64,000 bases of DNA from an uncultured Planctomycetales bacterium (GTDB lineage Bacteria; Planctomycetota; Planctomycetia; Pirellulales; Thermoguttaceae): contig CALARR010000339.1 of NCBI GenBank assembly GCA_937889015.1, positions 1-64,000 of the forward strand, written 5' to 3'. This document shows, one piece after another, positions 8,569 to 17,502 of this stretch. The notes under the pieces were generated by a model. It searched no databases, had not been told where the DNA came from, and saw nothing but the letters and a program-made list of their open reading frames with translations. The position numbers and the translations under genes were made by a program. Position 1 is the stretch's first letter. Each line of letters starts with the position of its first letter.

Positions 8569-9363
8569 CTAACGCTGCTGTGGTTCGCTTTGAAGCAATC
8601 GCTGAAACTTCTCCAAGAGGGCTTGCTCAGAAGGCGTCCGTTCAGCGCGACCAGCGTGTTCAGCCAGGTACTCTGTCAGTAGCTGTACGCGAACCGCTCT
8701 GTCAACGGTTGACAGCAACTGGCCCTCCAGTCGCTGGCTGTCGGCCCGAAACCGGGCGCGCTGGGCAAGCAGCTTCAATTTGTGCTGTTCATCGGGCGAG
8801 AAGCGGTCCATGTGTTTTGCCACCAACTCGTCGCAGCCGAGGGCGCATTCAGCGAAACGGCCATCGGCCCAGGCAGCTCGGGCGCGTGCCAAGGCGGATT
8901 GGGCCTCGGCCTGGGGGTCATGGCGTTGCTCGCCCGCTTCCGCGGCAGTGCTGCGGCGTTCGAGCAACTCCAGCAGACTGCGTGTACCAAGAGGCGGCGC
9001 CGCTGCGTAGTATTTCTTAAGCGACTCACGGGTCGCTTGGACGTCGAAAAGACGCCTGTGTGCGGTGTGAGCCTCGCTCTCCAGCAGTTCGGTTACGAAC
9101 CGGCGCGTCATACGCCACTGGCCCCATGTTGTTGAGAAGGGGCCGAGGGTTGCGGATTCGACGGCGGGCGCCGCGGCCAAATCGGCACCGGCCAGCGTGT
9201 CGAAGGCCTTACTCGTGTCGTCATCGGGGAGCAGAACCTCGGTGGAGGTTTGGCGACGGTCCCGTAGAATGGCGGACTTTGCATGAGTCCAGCCACGCAA
9301 GCTGTCGACTGTGAGCACCGCCAAAGGCGCGCACCCCACGATCAACAGAAGCAGATAGCGCAT
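8569..9363 (-). CDS. Membrane-anchored helical protein of unknown function
   Basis: The product is about 264 residues if it starts at the ATG at 9363, which begins the signal or anchor segment MRYLLLLIVGCAPLAVLTVD. An upstream TTG at 9387 is in frame but less likely. The rest is strongly helical and charged. A TPR-like pair occurs around residues 140-200 (ALARARAAWADGRFAECALG, then KLKLLAQRARFRAD). No enzyme motif is visible. It lies 28 bases upstream of the broken VWA gene and may once have served with it and the phosphatase as one envelope-linked signalling unit; that is inference from position. Confidence 0.6.
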   Translation of the reverse strand: MRYLLLLIVGCAPLAVLTVDSLRGWTHAKSAILRDRRQTSTEVLLPDDDTSKAFDTLAGADLAAAPAVESATLGPFSTTWGQWRMTRRFVTELLESEAHTAHRRLFDVQATRESLKKYYAAAPPLGTRSLLELLERRSTAAEAGEQRHDPQAEAQSALARARAAWADGRFAECALGCDELVAKHMDRFSPDEQHKLKLLAQRARFRADSQRLEGQLLSTVDRAVRVQLLTEYLAEHAGRAERTPSEQALLEKFQRLLQSEPQQR

Positions 9364-9430
9364 GATGCTCGTACGGCAGACGAACAAAGCCGCAAGGGTG
9401 TGGTGACGTTGCAGCGTGTGGGTTGCGGAC

Positions 9431-9512
9431 GAAGAACCTATCCGAGAACCGCCTCAGCCACCTCGGGCGGCCCAGCCGCACTGAGCTGCCAACAGGTTCT
9501 CGGACCGGCCCT
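9431..9512 (-). repeat. Dispersed palindromic element, copy 2
   Basis: The arms are TCCGAGAACC (9441-9450) and GGTTCTCGGA (9495-9504), a perfect 10-base inverted repeat. Copy 5 has a C-G pair where this copy has G-C, so the arms have changed together. It lies between two minus-strand genes, and its right end reaches the last codons of the gene ending at 9511. Confidence 0.8.
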
Positions 9513-10749
9513 AAGGAGAGTCTGGGGTGCTGGCCGCACCGGGGACACCCTCATCACCACCACCGCCAAGCCCGATTCCGAGGCCCAAGCCGGCACCCAA
9601 GAGCCCCCCTAGCCCACCCATACCACCGCCCCCTCCGCCCATCATGCCAGCAGCAGCACTTTCACCGGTGGTCACGCCAGCATTGGCGACACCAGCCCCT
9701 GCACCGGGGCCACCGTAGACGCCTTCCGTGAAGGAGGAAAAGGCCTCGTAGTCTTCCGAAGAGGCCGGGCTATAACCGAGTACATTGACAGTCGCTGTGC
9801 TCGACGAGACAAGATGGACCCGTGCAGCACTCGTTCCAGGCAACTGCAACAAGGTTTGCTGCTGTGGACCCTCCTTGGATTCAAAGGGCATCACACGCAA
9901 GGCGAGAACCGAGAACCCACGCGCGCTGACGGTCATCACCGAGTATATCCCCGGGCGTAGTCCAACGACCTGAAAATAGCCCCATTCGTCGCTGCGCACC
10001 GAGGCCACATACTGGCCATTCTGGGCAAAGGAGACCTGCGTCACTTCGGGAAGAATCTCGCCATTATTGACGTTCATCACGCGTCCAATCAGATTCCCAT
10101 CGATCCGCAGGTGGGCATGCGTCACATCGTAATCGGCGGCGAGGGCCACCTTGGCTGACGTGGCCTTGGCGGCCGGGGCGGATCGCGTTTCACCTACAGC
10201 CGTGGTGACCTCGGCCCCTTTGACGCCAGGCTTGGCGTTGACCATCGTTCTTCGCTGTGGCATGTCCTCCTTCAACAGAGAGACAAACAAACGGTAACTC
10301 GAAGCGGGTGCCGGACCGAAGGTCAGGTGCTCGCCATTGGGAGCTGGTTGCTCGCCTTGCATTGCGGCACCGCCGATGACGGGTACATCGGCAGGCAACA
10401 CACGAATAGCGAAGGCAGCGAACCCCTTCGGGCCTGTGGTAAACACGGCGTAGCTGCCGGGCGCCAGCCCGGTAATGCGGAACATCCCCTCCGCGTCGGT
10501 GTAGGCCGAGGCTGCCACATCAGGACCTTTGGCAAATGAGACTCGAACCTGGACTGGGCGCAATTCGAGGTTTTCGTCGTAGGCCAAGACTTGGCCCAAT
10601 AGACTGCCATCGACTTGAAGGCGGAGTTCTGTCGCGTCGGGCCGATGCAGACCGTCTGCTCGCGCCAACGGACCGTACGCCACGGCCAGAGCCACCAAGA
10701 GCAATTGCGTCATTCGTTTCCAAACCACTGCGCCAGAGGCGTGTCGCAT
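9511..10749 (-). CDS. Secreted protein with two carboxypeptidase-regulatory-like domains and glycine-rich tail
   Basis: The 412-residue product has a signal peptide (residues 14-31, LLLVALAVAYGPLARA). It contains two copies of a carboxypeptidase-regulatory-like beta domain, at about residues 42-118 and 210-290. The matching cores are LGQVLAYDENLELRPVQVRV and IGRVMNVNNGEILPEVTQVS, each followed by a G-L-x-P-G-x-Y turn (GLAPGSYAV, GLRPGIYSV). The C-terminal ~60 residues are almost only glycine, leucine and alanine (MMGGGGGGMGGLGGLLGAGL). The start has a strong AGGAGG six bases upstream. The role is unknown; a structural or surface part is plausible. The 404-base gap upstream (10750-11153) shows only this leader. 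Confidence 0.8.
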   Translation of the reverse strand: MRHASGAVVWKRMTQLLLVALAVAYGPLARADGLHRPDATELRLQVDGSLLGQVLAYDENLELRPVQVRVSFAKGPDVAASAYTDAEGMFRITGLAPGSYAVFTTGPKGFAAFAIRVLPADVPVIGGAAMQGEQPAPNGEHLTFGPAPASSYRLFVSLLKEDMPQRRTMVNAKPGVKGAEVTTAVGETRSAPAAKATSAKVALAADYDVTHAHLRIDGNLIGRVMNVNNGEILPEVTQVSFAQNGQYVASVRSDEWGYFQVVGLRPGIYSVMTVSARGFSVLALRVMPFESKEGPQQQTLLQLPGTSAARVHLVSSSTATVNVLGYSPASSEDYEAFSSFTEGVYGGPGAGAGVANAGVTTGESAAAGMMGGGGGGMGGLGGLLGAGLGLGIGLGGGGDEGVPGAASTPDSP

Positions 10750-11153
10750 GGTTGCCTCCTATAGATCACAGAGTAGTGCTATCGCTGATGGCGAACAGAT
10801 CGGTCCCCCAACCTTCATAAGGGGAAAAACCTTGCGGAGGCCGCGCGATGCGCAACCCCCCAATCGGTAGTTGGGGCCACACGACACATTCTATCACCAT
10901 GCTCCAGCCTGCGAAACAAAGAATATCCCGCGGCACCGCAATTTTTTACCCAGTCAGAATAGTCCCTAACAGGAGTGCGACCCAATTGCGATAGTCGAAA
11001 TTCGGTCGTGCGGATGGATCGCTGCCCAGTGGGGTCGACGCAAATAGTGGCAAAAGATTATACAGCAAAGGGTTACGTGCGATGGCAGAGGCGGGCAGGG
11101 CATGTGACACGGAGTTCAAGCCGACCGCTCCCACGGTGCGTGGTGATTCTGGA

Positions 11154-14039
11154 TCACTCGGCCAGAATTTCGTACGCAAGTCTCGCTCTGCCGTCTGGTC
11201 CTGTGACTTGGAGTTTGACCACCAGTTCGCCGTTCTCGGTGGTTGCGGGGACCTTTTCCATGCGTTTGCCGCTGGGGCTGATGGCGTAGACCACGGCGGG
11301 CTGCGGCTGGGCCAGGCGGATTCGCACGGTGGCCTCGCCGGCCCGCACCAGATGCGGCAACTGGCCCCAGGAGTAGAGCGTGCGACAGTCCTTCTCGCCA
11401 AACATCGCGCCCGTGTTCTGCAGGTCGGTAAGATGGCAAAGCAGCAGGCGTTTGCTGGTGCGAATCGGCTGGGCGTCGAGGCTCGATATCCAGACTGTGG
11501 CGAACGACTTGTCCAGTGTTACGGTGGCTGCAGAGGTGCGGATCGTCTCGCCCTCCGGACCGTAGCCGCCTGCCGTGCGTGCAGTGTCGATGACCATCAT
11601 GTCGCGGGGAGCATCAATGAGCAGTTCTTGTGTCTCGCTATGGAAACGCTTGGCGGGGAGATCGGTGACATTCCCCTTGAGCCAACCTCGGGCACGCATG
11701 GCGTCGAGGATCTTCGAGCCGGCATCGTCAGCGTACGGGTCCTGGATCAGCATCTGTGCGGATGTCTTGTCGGCCGGAAGTCCCACGGGAAGCACCAGAT
11801 CAGCGCCGATGGGTTGGTCGCCGGTCAGGCTCGTGCCGACCCTGGTCAGATGCGCCAACAAGGACCACTCGGGCACGACCTTGCGAGAGGACGTCTGTTG
11901 CGTGAGGAGATTGTGGGCGTTCAGGGCGATGGTCACCTTGTGTGGAGCAGGCCGCATGTCACCGCGGAGATACAGGCAGAGTGCGGCGCGTTCCGCGATT
12001 TGGTTGAGCGGGTCCGTGCCCACGTCGAAGTATCCTGCGGTAGACGCTTTGAAGAGGTTATCGCGAGTGTGGCTGAAAGCGAACCGCCAGATTGCGCCGC
12101 AGTCCTGCAAGGCCCCCAGGCAGCCGGTGAGGATCCCGCCCACGCCGCGAAACCGGCCGGGACCGGAGTAGTTGTACTCGCTGATGACGAACGGCCGGTC
12201 GAACAGACGCACGAAGCAACTGCTGCAACCGCCCGGGGCACCCGCGACGATAGGGCTGGTATTCGGGCAGGAAGATGGCAACGCCCAGCGTCTGTCAAGG
12301 AAGTGGGGGTGGTCGATGTAGAAATGGTCGTCGACATAGTCGTACTGAGCCCGCGCGGCTTGATTGGCCAGCGGATTTGTCCATGCGTTCATGTTGGTGA
12401 CTAGTGCCTGGCAGTGCAGTTCATCACGCAGGAAGGCCTTCATTCGTTGCACGACCGCCAAGTCGAGTGCAGCGCAGAAAGCGGCCGCGTCGCGGATAGC
12501 CGGCGAATCATCCGACTTCCAAGGGATGGTGACCAGGGGCACACTACGTGCCGCCAGGTCGCCGCCTGGATCTCGCCCCCACGCCTCGCGAATCGCGGCC
12601 ATGCTGGAATAGCGCTGGGCGAGGAATTCGTTCCACTTCTGCTGGCACTCGGCCTTGAGCCGAGGCGACTTGATACGGCCCAGGAAGTTACCGACATTAC
12701 CTTCGTTGATCATGCTCAACCAGGCTAGGGCGGGATCTTCGGCGTACGTCAAGCCGGTGTATGGATTGCGATGGCTGAGCAGGTTGCGTGCGAACGCCTG
12801 CCAGTTGGCAAACGCTTTGTCGTTGACCATTACGGCCAACTTGAAGTCGTTCATCTCCACCCTTCCTTCCCCGTCGTCCCAGATCTCGCGTGCCAGCACG
12901 GGACGCGAAACGTAAAGGTCGGTCGTGATGTAGATGCCCTTCTTCTTGAATGCCGCCAGGAGGTAGTCGAACTGGTCGAGCCGTTCGGGATTCAGGGTGA
13001 CTGTCTCGGTCCCACCTCGCACCAGTGAAGATTCATAATGGTGAATCCGCACAGTGTTGTAGCCGATTCGCGCCAGGCGATCCGCAAAACGGTCGGCTTG
13101 CTCGTGGTCGAGATACTGCGAAGTGCCACAGAGATTCACTCCATAGAAACGCCGGGGTGATTCAGGATTCTTCTCGAAGGCGAATGTTCCGTCTGGCCGT
13201 GCCAGAACCCGGCCGTGCTTCCCGGCCGGCGCGTCGAGTTGTCCCTGGTTCGAAAAATCGAGTGCCGAGCCGGCCTCGATCTCCGGACTGTAGTCCAAGG
13301 GGATCCAATTGGGCCCGGCGGCAAGGATAACGGGGGCATCGTGGTCTACCGTCAACCCATCCGGACGCGAGAGCGCGAAGGCGAGCTTCACCGGCAGGCC
13401 GGGTTCGGCGGGCTTCTTGGGATCGCGCGGCTCGCCAATCCGCAGCGAGAAGCTTGGCTCCCATCGACGGTTGTCTTGTAGCAGCACGTTGGTGGGAACG
13501 GGAAACTCGATGCGGATTTGGCCGCCGCTGTGAGTCGCCAACGACAGCCGACGAATGCGGTTCTCGAAGAGTTGGGGGCTGCCGAGCTTTGCAGGAATTG
13601 TGCCATTTGCCCCGTCACACGCGTAGTTCTGGCCGATCAGTTCCTGCACAGGAAACTCGATGGTGATGTGGAGGATGTGCAGGGGCAGCGGGGCCTTGGG
13701 AGTGAGGGTGTAGTCGAGCGAGACGCCGTGGGCGATGTCGACCGAGCGCAACTCGGTCGCGACCTCGCCGCTTTTGGCCTTGATCTTGCCTCGGTACAGG
13801 CTGGGTTGGTTGTCCTTCGGCCCGGCTCCCGTGTAGACGCCGCCGGCCCAATCAGCCTCAAACAGTCCTGGCGTGATGCGCGCGATATCCGTCTTGCCGC
13901 TTGCCAGCCGGATGCTTCCGTCGGTACTGAATACGAGCACGGCGTGTACGGGCTGGGAAGCGATCGACCCAATCGTCGCGTTGGCGGCCAGTATGCCGGC
14001 CACGCCGGCGAGTACACGGGTTATGGAGAGGCGTAGCAC
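11154..14039 (-). CDS. Secreted clan GH-A glycoside hydrolase-like protein
   Basis: The product is about 961 residues from GTG at 14039, which gives a good signal peptide (MLRLSITRVLAGVAGILAAN); a GTG at 14105 is also in frame. Residues ~40-290 are beta-rich. A TIM barrel follows, starting near RRFYGVNLCGTSQYLDHEQA and GYNTVRIHHYESSL. The acid/base candidate is the Glu of MINEGNV (about residue 445) and the nucleophile candidate is the Glu of FVISEYNYSG (about 618), the usual spacing for clan GH-A. A C-terminal beta domain ends the protein. The exact family and substrate cannot be assigned by eye; GH5- or GH2-like enzymes are closest in pattern. Confidence 0.8.
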   Translation of the reverse strand: MLRLSITRVLAGVAGILAANATIGSIASQPVHAVLVFSTDGSIRLASGKTDIARITPGLFEADWAGGVYTGAGPKDNQPSLYRGKIKAKSGEVATELRSVDIAHGVSLDYTLTPKAPLPLHILHITIEFPVQELIGQNYACDGANGTIPAKLGSPQLFENRIRRLSLATHSGGQIRIEFPVPTNVLLQDNRRWEPSFSLRIGEPRDPKKPAEPGLPVKLAFALSRPDGLTVDHDAPVILAAGPNWIPLDYSPEIEAGSALDFSNQGQLDAPAGKHGRVLARPDGTFAFEKNPESPRRFYGVNLCGTSQYLDHEQADRFADRLARIGYNTVRIHHYESSLVRGGTETVTLNPERLDQFDYLLAAFKKKGIYITTDLYVSRPVLAREIWDDGEGRVEMNDFKLAVMVNDKAFANWQAFARNLLSHRNPYTGLTYAEDPALAWLSMINEGNVGNFLGRIKSPRLKAECQQKWNEFLAQRYSSMAAIREAWGRDPGGDLAARSVPLVTIPWKSDDSPAIRDAAAFCAALDLAVVQRMKAFLRDELHCQALVTNMNAWTNPLANQAARAQYDYVDDHFYIDHPHFLDRRWALPSSCPNTSPIVAGAPGGCSSCFVRLFDRPFVISEYNYSGPGRFRGVGGILTGCLGALQDCGAIWRFAFSHTRDNLFKASTAGYFDVGTDPLNQIAERAALCLYLRGDMRPAPHKVTIALNAHNLLTQQTSSRKVVPEWSLLAHLTRVGTSLTGDQPIGADLVLPVGLPADKTSAQMLIQDPYADDAGSKILDAMRARGWLKGNVTDLPAKRFHSETQELLIDAPRDMMVIDTARTAGGYGPEGETIRTSAATVTLDKSFATVWISSLDAQPIRTSKRLLLCHLTDLQNTGAMFGEKDCRTLYSWGQLPHLVRAGEATVRIRLAQPQPAVVYAISPSGKRMEKVPATTENGELVVKLQVTGPDGRARLAYEILAE

Positions 14040-14324
14040 GTCTTGGGGCTCCGTCGCTTGGGAAAGAAGGGAAAAACACGGAGAACGGCGAGAGAGGGCG
14101 GGCACGAAATCCAGGAGGGCCGGGCCTGCCGAGCTTCGTGGGGGCTATTCCGGCAGTGAACCGGTTTTGAGAAACCCCTAGGCCCCACGGCTAACCGCCG
14201 GCCAAATCTTCTCGGCGCCAACCGCGAGTAGATTTGTCGACTCAATCGCTGTCCAGCCACCCGAACTGATTGTGGCGGTTCTGGAATTGGCGTAACTCCA
14301 GATTCAGAAGAGAGTTAGATTGAG

Positions 14325-14398
14325 TGGGCGATACAGGACTCGAACCTGTGACCTCTGCGGTGTGATCGCAGCGCTCTAACCAACTGAGCTAATCGCCC
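14325..14398 (-). tRNA. tRNA-Val (anticodon CAC)
   Basis: The 74-base gene folds into a full cloverleaf. The acceptor arms are GGGCGAT and ATCGCCC, the D arm GCTC/GAGC, the anticodon stem CTGCG/CGCAG with loop ATCACAC, and the T arm ACAGG-TTCGAGT-CCTGT. The anticodon is CAC, reading the Val codon GUG. The discriminator is A and CCA is not encoded. Confidence 0.95.
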
Positions 14399-14410
14399 AA
14401 GACAAAAATA

Positions 14411-14439
14411 AACCTATCGCCAATCCGAGACCTGTACAA
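14411..14439 (-). promoter_or_regulatory. Putative promoter for tRNA-Val
   Basis: On the minus strand TTGTAC (14439-14434) and TAGGTT (14416-14411) are spaced by 17 bases. Initiation would fall a few bases before the tRNA 5' end at 14398. Confidence 0.5.
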
Positions 14440-14461
14440 GGGGGCCCAGCACAAGTCGACC

Positions 14462-14770
14462 TCAAGGTTTTGGCAGGGGAGGGTGCTGGACTGGTTTGGG
14501 AGGCTCAAACTTCGGGGCGGTGGCTTCCTCGTAGTCGTCCACTTCTTCCACATAACGCTTCTGGCCAGGATCGCCAGACGAGGAGCCTTGAACGGACGAC
14601 GTGACGGAAGTCGTGGCCGAATTGATCTGATCCTGAAAACCCTGCATGGAACGTTTGAACTCGGCCATAACGCGCCCCACTTTGCGGCCGACGTCAGGCA
14701 GTCGCTGGCCATAGAGCAGGACGGCGATCACGCCGATGATCAACAGTTCGCTGGGACCGAGAAAGTCCAT
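14462..14770 (-). CDS. TatA/TatE-family twin-arginine translocase subunit
   Basis: The 102-residue product has the TatA/B layout. There is a short N-terminal segment and one membrane helix (residues 7-20, ELLIIGVIAVLLYG), the hinge RLPDVGRKVGRVMAEFK that starts the amphipathic helix, then an acidic, proline-rich tail. The F-G-P motif just before the helix (MDFLGPSE) is typical. It probably forms part of the membrane pore of the Tat pathway for folded proteins. It follows a second TatA gene, 122 bases upstream. No tatC is in the window. Confidence 0.88.
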   Translation of the reverse strand: MDFLGPSELLIIGVIAVLLYGQRLPDVGRKVGRVMAEFKRSMQGFQDQINSATTSVTSSVQGSSSGDPGQKRYVEEVDDYEEATAPKFEPPKPVQHPPLPKP

Positions 14771-14892
14771 CGCGGAAAATCCTCAAGTCTGTGTGCGGGG
14801 ACCAAGCGTCGGGCTGAGCCTTCCGGTTGCGAAAGAGACTGCCTCTGTACCGGATGCGAAATACCGCTCAACGGCCAATGCTCGCAGGGCGA

Positions 14893-15102
14893 CTACTTGG
14901 TTTCTTTCTTGGTGCTCGTCGACTTGCCGCCCTCTTCATCCTCGCTATCGTCTTCGACGCCGGCCATTCCCTTCTTGAATTCCACGACGCCTCGCCCCAA
15001 GGACCGCATCGTGCTAGGCAGCCGATTGCCGAACAAGAGCAGAACGACAGCCAATACGATCAATAGTTGCCAGGGACTGAAACCGTAAGCGAGCAACCAC
15101 AT
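14893..15102 (-). CDS. TatA-family twin-arginine translocase subunit
   Basis: The 69-residue product has the membrane helix WQLLIVLAVVLLLFG at residues 11-25, the hinge NRLPSTMRSLGRGVVEFKKG and a short acidic/lysine tail (DSEDEE to TKKETK). It is a typical short TatA. A strong promoter lies at 15234-15261 and could transcribe both Tat genes and the tRNA. Two proteins in the window carry twin-arginine signal peptides (34926-36812 and 37110-38231), plausible Tat clients. Confidence 0.88.
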   Translation of the reverse strand: MWLLAYGFSPWQLLIVLAVVLLLFGNRLPSTMRSLGRGVVEFKKGMAGVEDDSEDEEGGKSTSTKKETK

Positions 15103-15233
15103 AACCTTTCCTCGTGCTTTGAAAGTGGCCCCTAGGCGGGACAGACCGGCGCGAGCCTATGTCAGAGTTTGGCTCGAACTTACGGCGCACAGTCGCTGGA
15201 TGGGGGACCGCAGGCGTGATCACCACTCTTTCT

Positions 15234-15261
15234 ATTGTACTGACGCTCAAAGCAGTGTCAA
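15234..15261 (-). promoter_or_regulatory. Sigma-70 type promoter upstream of tatA
   Basis: A perfect TTGACA (15261-15256) and a TACAAT (15239-15234) are separated by 16 bases on the minus strand. Initiation near 15227 gives a leader of about 125 bases before the TatA start at 15102. The rest of the 300-base gap 15103-15402 shows nothing else. Confidence 0.65.
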
Positions 15262-15402
15262 ACTGCGAGAGAACCGGGATACGGAGCACCCCCCCGCTGG
15301 CCTGAGGTCTGGGTAGTATTGCGCTGAGTGGCTGCATGGCCTGGCCGCTCCACACAAGCAGATTGGCTCAAAGGCCATCGCGAACTGGTTGGAGGGGAGC
15401 CC

Positions 15403-17502
15403 CTACTCCTTGATTTCCCGATACAGCGGCAGGAAGCGGTAGTAGACCTCCAAGCACAGGGCAGACATCGCCGTGCTATAGATACGGCCACCATAGCTGC
15501 CCCAAAGGGGGTCGGGGTCCCAACTACCGGCCAACGGGGGCTCGCTGCGTTGTGTCTTCACGAGTCGCGTTTGAAGTGCCTGATTCCACTGGTTCCAGGC
15601 GTCGCCCTGGAGTTGATAGAGGGCCAACGTGGCGTAGTACCAGTAGTAGAGGTTGTCAGTTCCTTGGCCCGGTAGTTCGCCCAGCAGATACTGGGCTGCT
15701 TCGTCAGCGGCCGGGTGCTCACGCTGCATGCCCAGCAACTGCCAGCAGACGATGGCCTCGGCGGTCATGGGGCGGCTGGGTGCCTCGCCACGGCGATATG
15801 AGGCGTTTCCCCCATGTTTTCCCGAAGAGACCTCTTGCAGAAATTGCATCACGCCTCGCCGCGCGCTGTCGGGAATCTGGAGTCCGGCCAGTTCGGCACT
15901 CTTCAAAGCCATATACTGCCAGCCCAACTGGCTCGTGTCGCCAGGGTCGCCTGGCTGATAGCGCCAGCCGCCGGTCGTTGCGTTCTGGGCCTTGAGTGTG
16001 TACCCAATGGCCCGCCGGGCAGGCTCCAGCAGGCGTTCGTCCCCGGACATGCCCAGTGCTTCCGTCAGAGCGAAGGAGGCCATGGCGTGGCAGTACATCA
16101 ACTCATAGACCTTAGCAGGCCCGCCCAGGTTTCCATCGCGACCTTGGATTTGTAGCAGGTACTCCAGTCCGCGACGGACATTGTCGCGGTACGGGCCCTC
16201 GTGGTGCGTGTGGCCGGCGGCGAGAAAGGCCAAGAGAGCCAGACCGGTGGTGCCGGTCTGTGCATCGCGGCCAGCCCCGCCGCGATCGCGTCCCGCAACG
16301 CGTGTTTCGCGTCCGGCGTCGTAGGCGATCGGGTCCCAGTTTCCAGCGTTCGTCTGGGCTTGAGCCAGCCAATCCAGGGCCGAACGTACGGCCTGTTCGC
16401 TGCGGGCTGATGCCCCGCGGCGCTCGGCCGCTTCGGACCGATTGAGTGCGACGCGGAGCTTGTAGGCCTCGGGCACCTCGTACTTTTCCGGCTGATTGCC
16501 ATGCCGTTTGAGGTTGGCGACAGGGAGCGCGGCGAGTACGGTTGTGGGCCCGTCGCCGGGGGGCGGGCCAGAGGCGGCCAACGATCCTGGCAGGGCACTG
16601 GCGGACCACAGTCGGCCGGAGGTCGCTGCCTTGTCATAGGCTTTGTCGACTTCGGCGGGAGTGTTGGCCTGGGCCGTCTGCAACTCGGCTGCTTTGGGTG
16701 ACCGGTTCGATCCAGGATCCGCCGGTGACGCCTGCATCGGCGATGGCTCGGGCGTGACTCGTGTGAGTTTCGGCTTGGGCAACGGCCCGGGCTGAGTCAA
16801 AAGAACCGAGGGGAGACTCGCGCCGTTGGTCTTACGGGCCAGAGTCGCAGCGGCCGGATCGGTCGGGCGTTGGGGCTCGACGGGCACTGGACCCACAGGC
16901 GGCTGGGGGTCGCGGCGTTGGGCCGCCGGAGGCGTGACGGTCTGGGTACCCGCTTGTGGCTCGCTGCGGAGCTTAGCGGGGAGCGGTATCGGCTTGGGCT
17001 GCGGTTGGGCCGCCCTGGCCAGCGGCAAGTGATCCAGCGAAGGATCGCCCGGCAATCGTGGATTCTCGGCCTGCGACTTGCGTTCGGTGGGATGCGGCGT
17101 TGGTGTGGGGCGGCGTTCTGGTTCGGTCAACTGCGGCGAGACTGGCGCTTTGTCGGCCAGTTGCTCCCAAGGCTTCTCGTCTGTGGGCGTCTGCTGAGTT
17201 GGGTCATTGGGCTTGTCGTGCGGTTCATCTGGGGGCGCGATGTGTACGATCAGATCGTGGCCTGACTCGAGTGTCGTGGGAGCGGGGATGGGCCTCACCG
17301 TTGCCGAGAGGCCAGCCAGCCAGAGGTGGATCGCCAACGACAGGAACATGCACTTGCGCAGCGCGCGCGACTGACCCCATCGGGTGTGCATGAGGACCAG
17401 CAGGACCACCGTCAGGACAACCAGGGTCAGCCACAATATCCCCAGCACCAGCCCTCCGGCGGTAAAGAATCTCACTAACTGGTCCAGATACGGCAGGCTC
17501 AT
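15403..17502 (-). CDS. Membrane-anchored alpha/alpha-toroid (prenyltransferase/squalene-oxidase repeat) protein
   Basis: The 699-residue product starts with two membrane segments (about residues 14-36 and 49-66). A ~260-residue region very rich in Pro, Gln and Thr follows, like the periplasm-spanning part of TonB. The C-terminal ~320 residues contain repeats of the terpenoid-cyclase/prenyltransferase toroid, for example ALDWLAQAQTNAGNWDP, GLEYLLQIQGRDGNLGG and AIGYTLKAQNATTGGWRYQP. Its start overlaps the ExbD stop by four bases (ATGA), so the two are translationally coupled. The gene order ExbB-ExbD-this protein suggests it takes the place of a TonB-like effector driven by proton flow. The toroid may bind a ligand or be an enzyme; which one is unknown. 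Confidence 0.8.
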   Translation of the reverse strand: MSLPYLDQLVRFFTAGGLVLGILWLTLVVLTVVLLVLMHTRWGQSRALRKCMFLSLAIHLWLAGLSATVRPIPAPTTLESGHDLIVHIAPPDEPHDKPNDPTQQTPTDEKPWEQLADKAPVSPQLTEPERRPTPTPHPTERKSQAENPRLPGDPSLDHLPLARAAQPQPKPIPLPAKLRSEPQAGTQTVTPPAAQRRDPQPPVGPVPVEPQRPTDPAAATLARKTNGASLPSVLLTQPGPLPKPKLTRVTPEPSPMQASPADPGSNRSPKAAELQTAQANTPAEVDKAYDKAATSGRLWSASALPGSLAASGPPPGDGPTTVLAALPVANLKRHGNQPEKYEVPEAYKLRVALNRSEAAERRGASARSEQAVRSALDWLAQAQTNAGNWDPIAYDAGRETRVAGRDRGGAGRDAQTGTTGLALLAFLAAGHTHHEGPYRDNVRRGLEYLLQIQGRDGNLGGPAKVYELMYCHAMASFALTEALGMSGDERLLEPARRAIGYTLKAQNATTGGWRYQPGDPGDTSQLGWQYMALKSAELAGLQIPDSARRGVMQFLQEVSSGKHGGNASYRRGEAPSRPMTAEAIVCWQLLGMQREHPAADEAAQYLLGELPGQGTDNLYYWYYATLALYQLQGDAWNQWNQALQTRLVKTQRSEPPLAGSWDPDPLWGSYGGRIYSTAMSALCLEVYYRFLPLYREIKE

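Noticed and set aside
11082..12404. Plus-strand open frame of 440 codons
   Set aside because: It is antisense to the GH-A glycosidase-like gene, whose active-site motifs are clear. The frame is a by-product of high GC at third positions.
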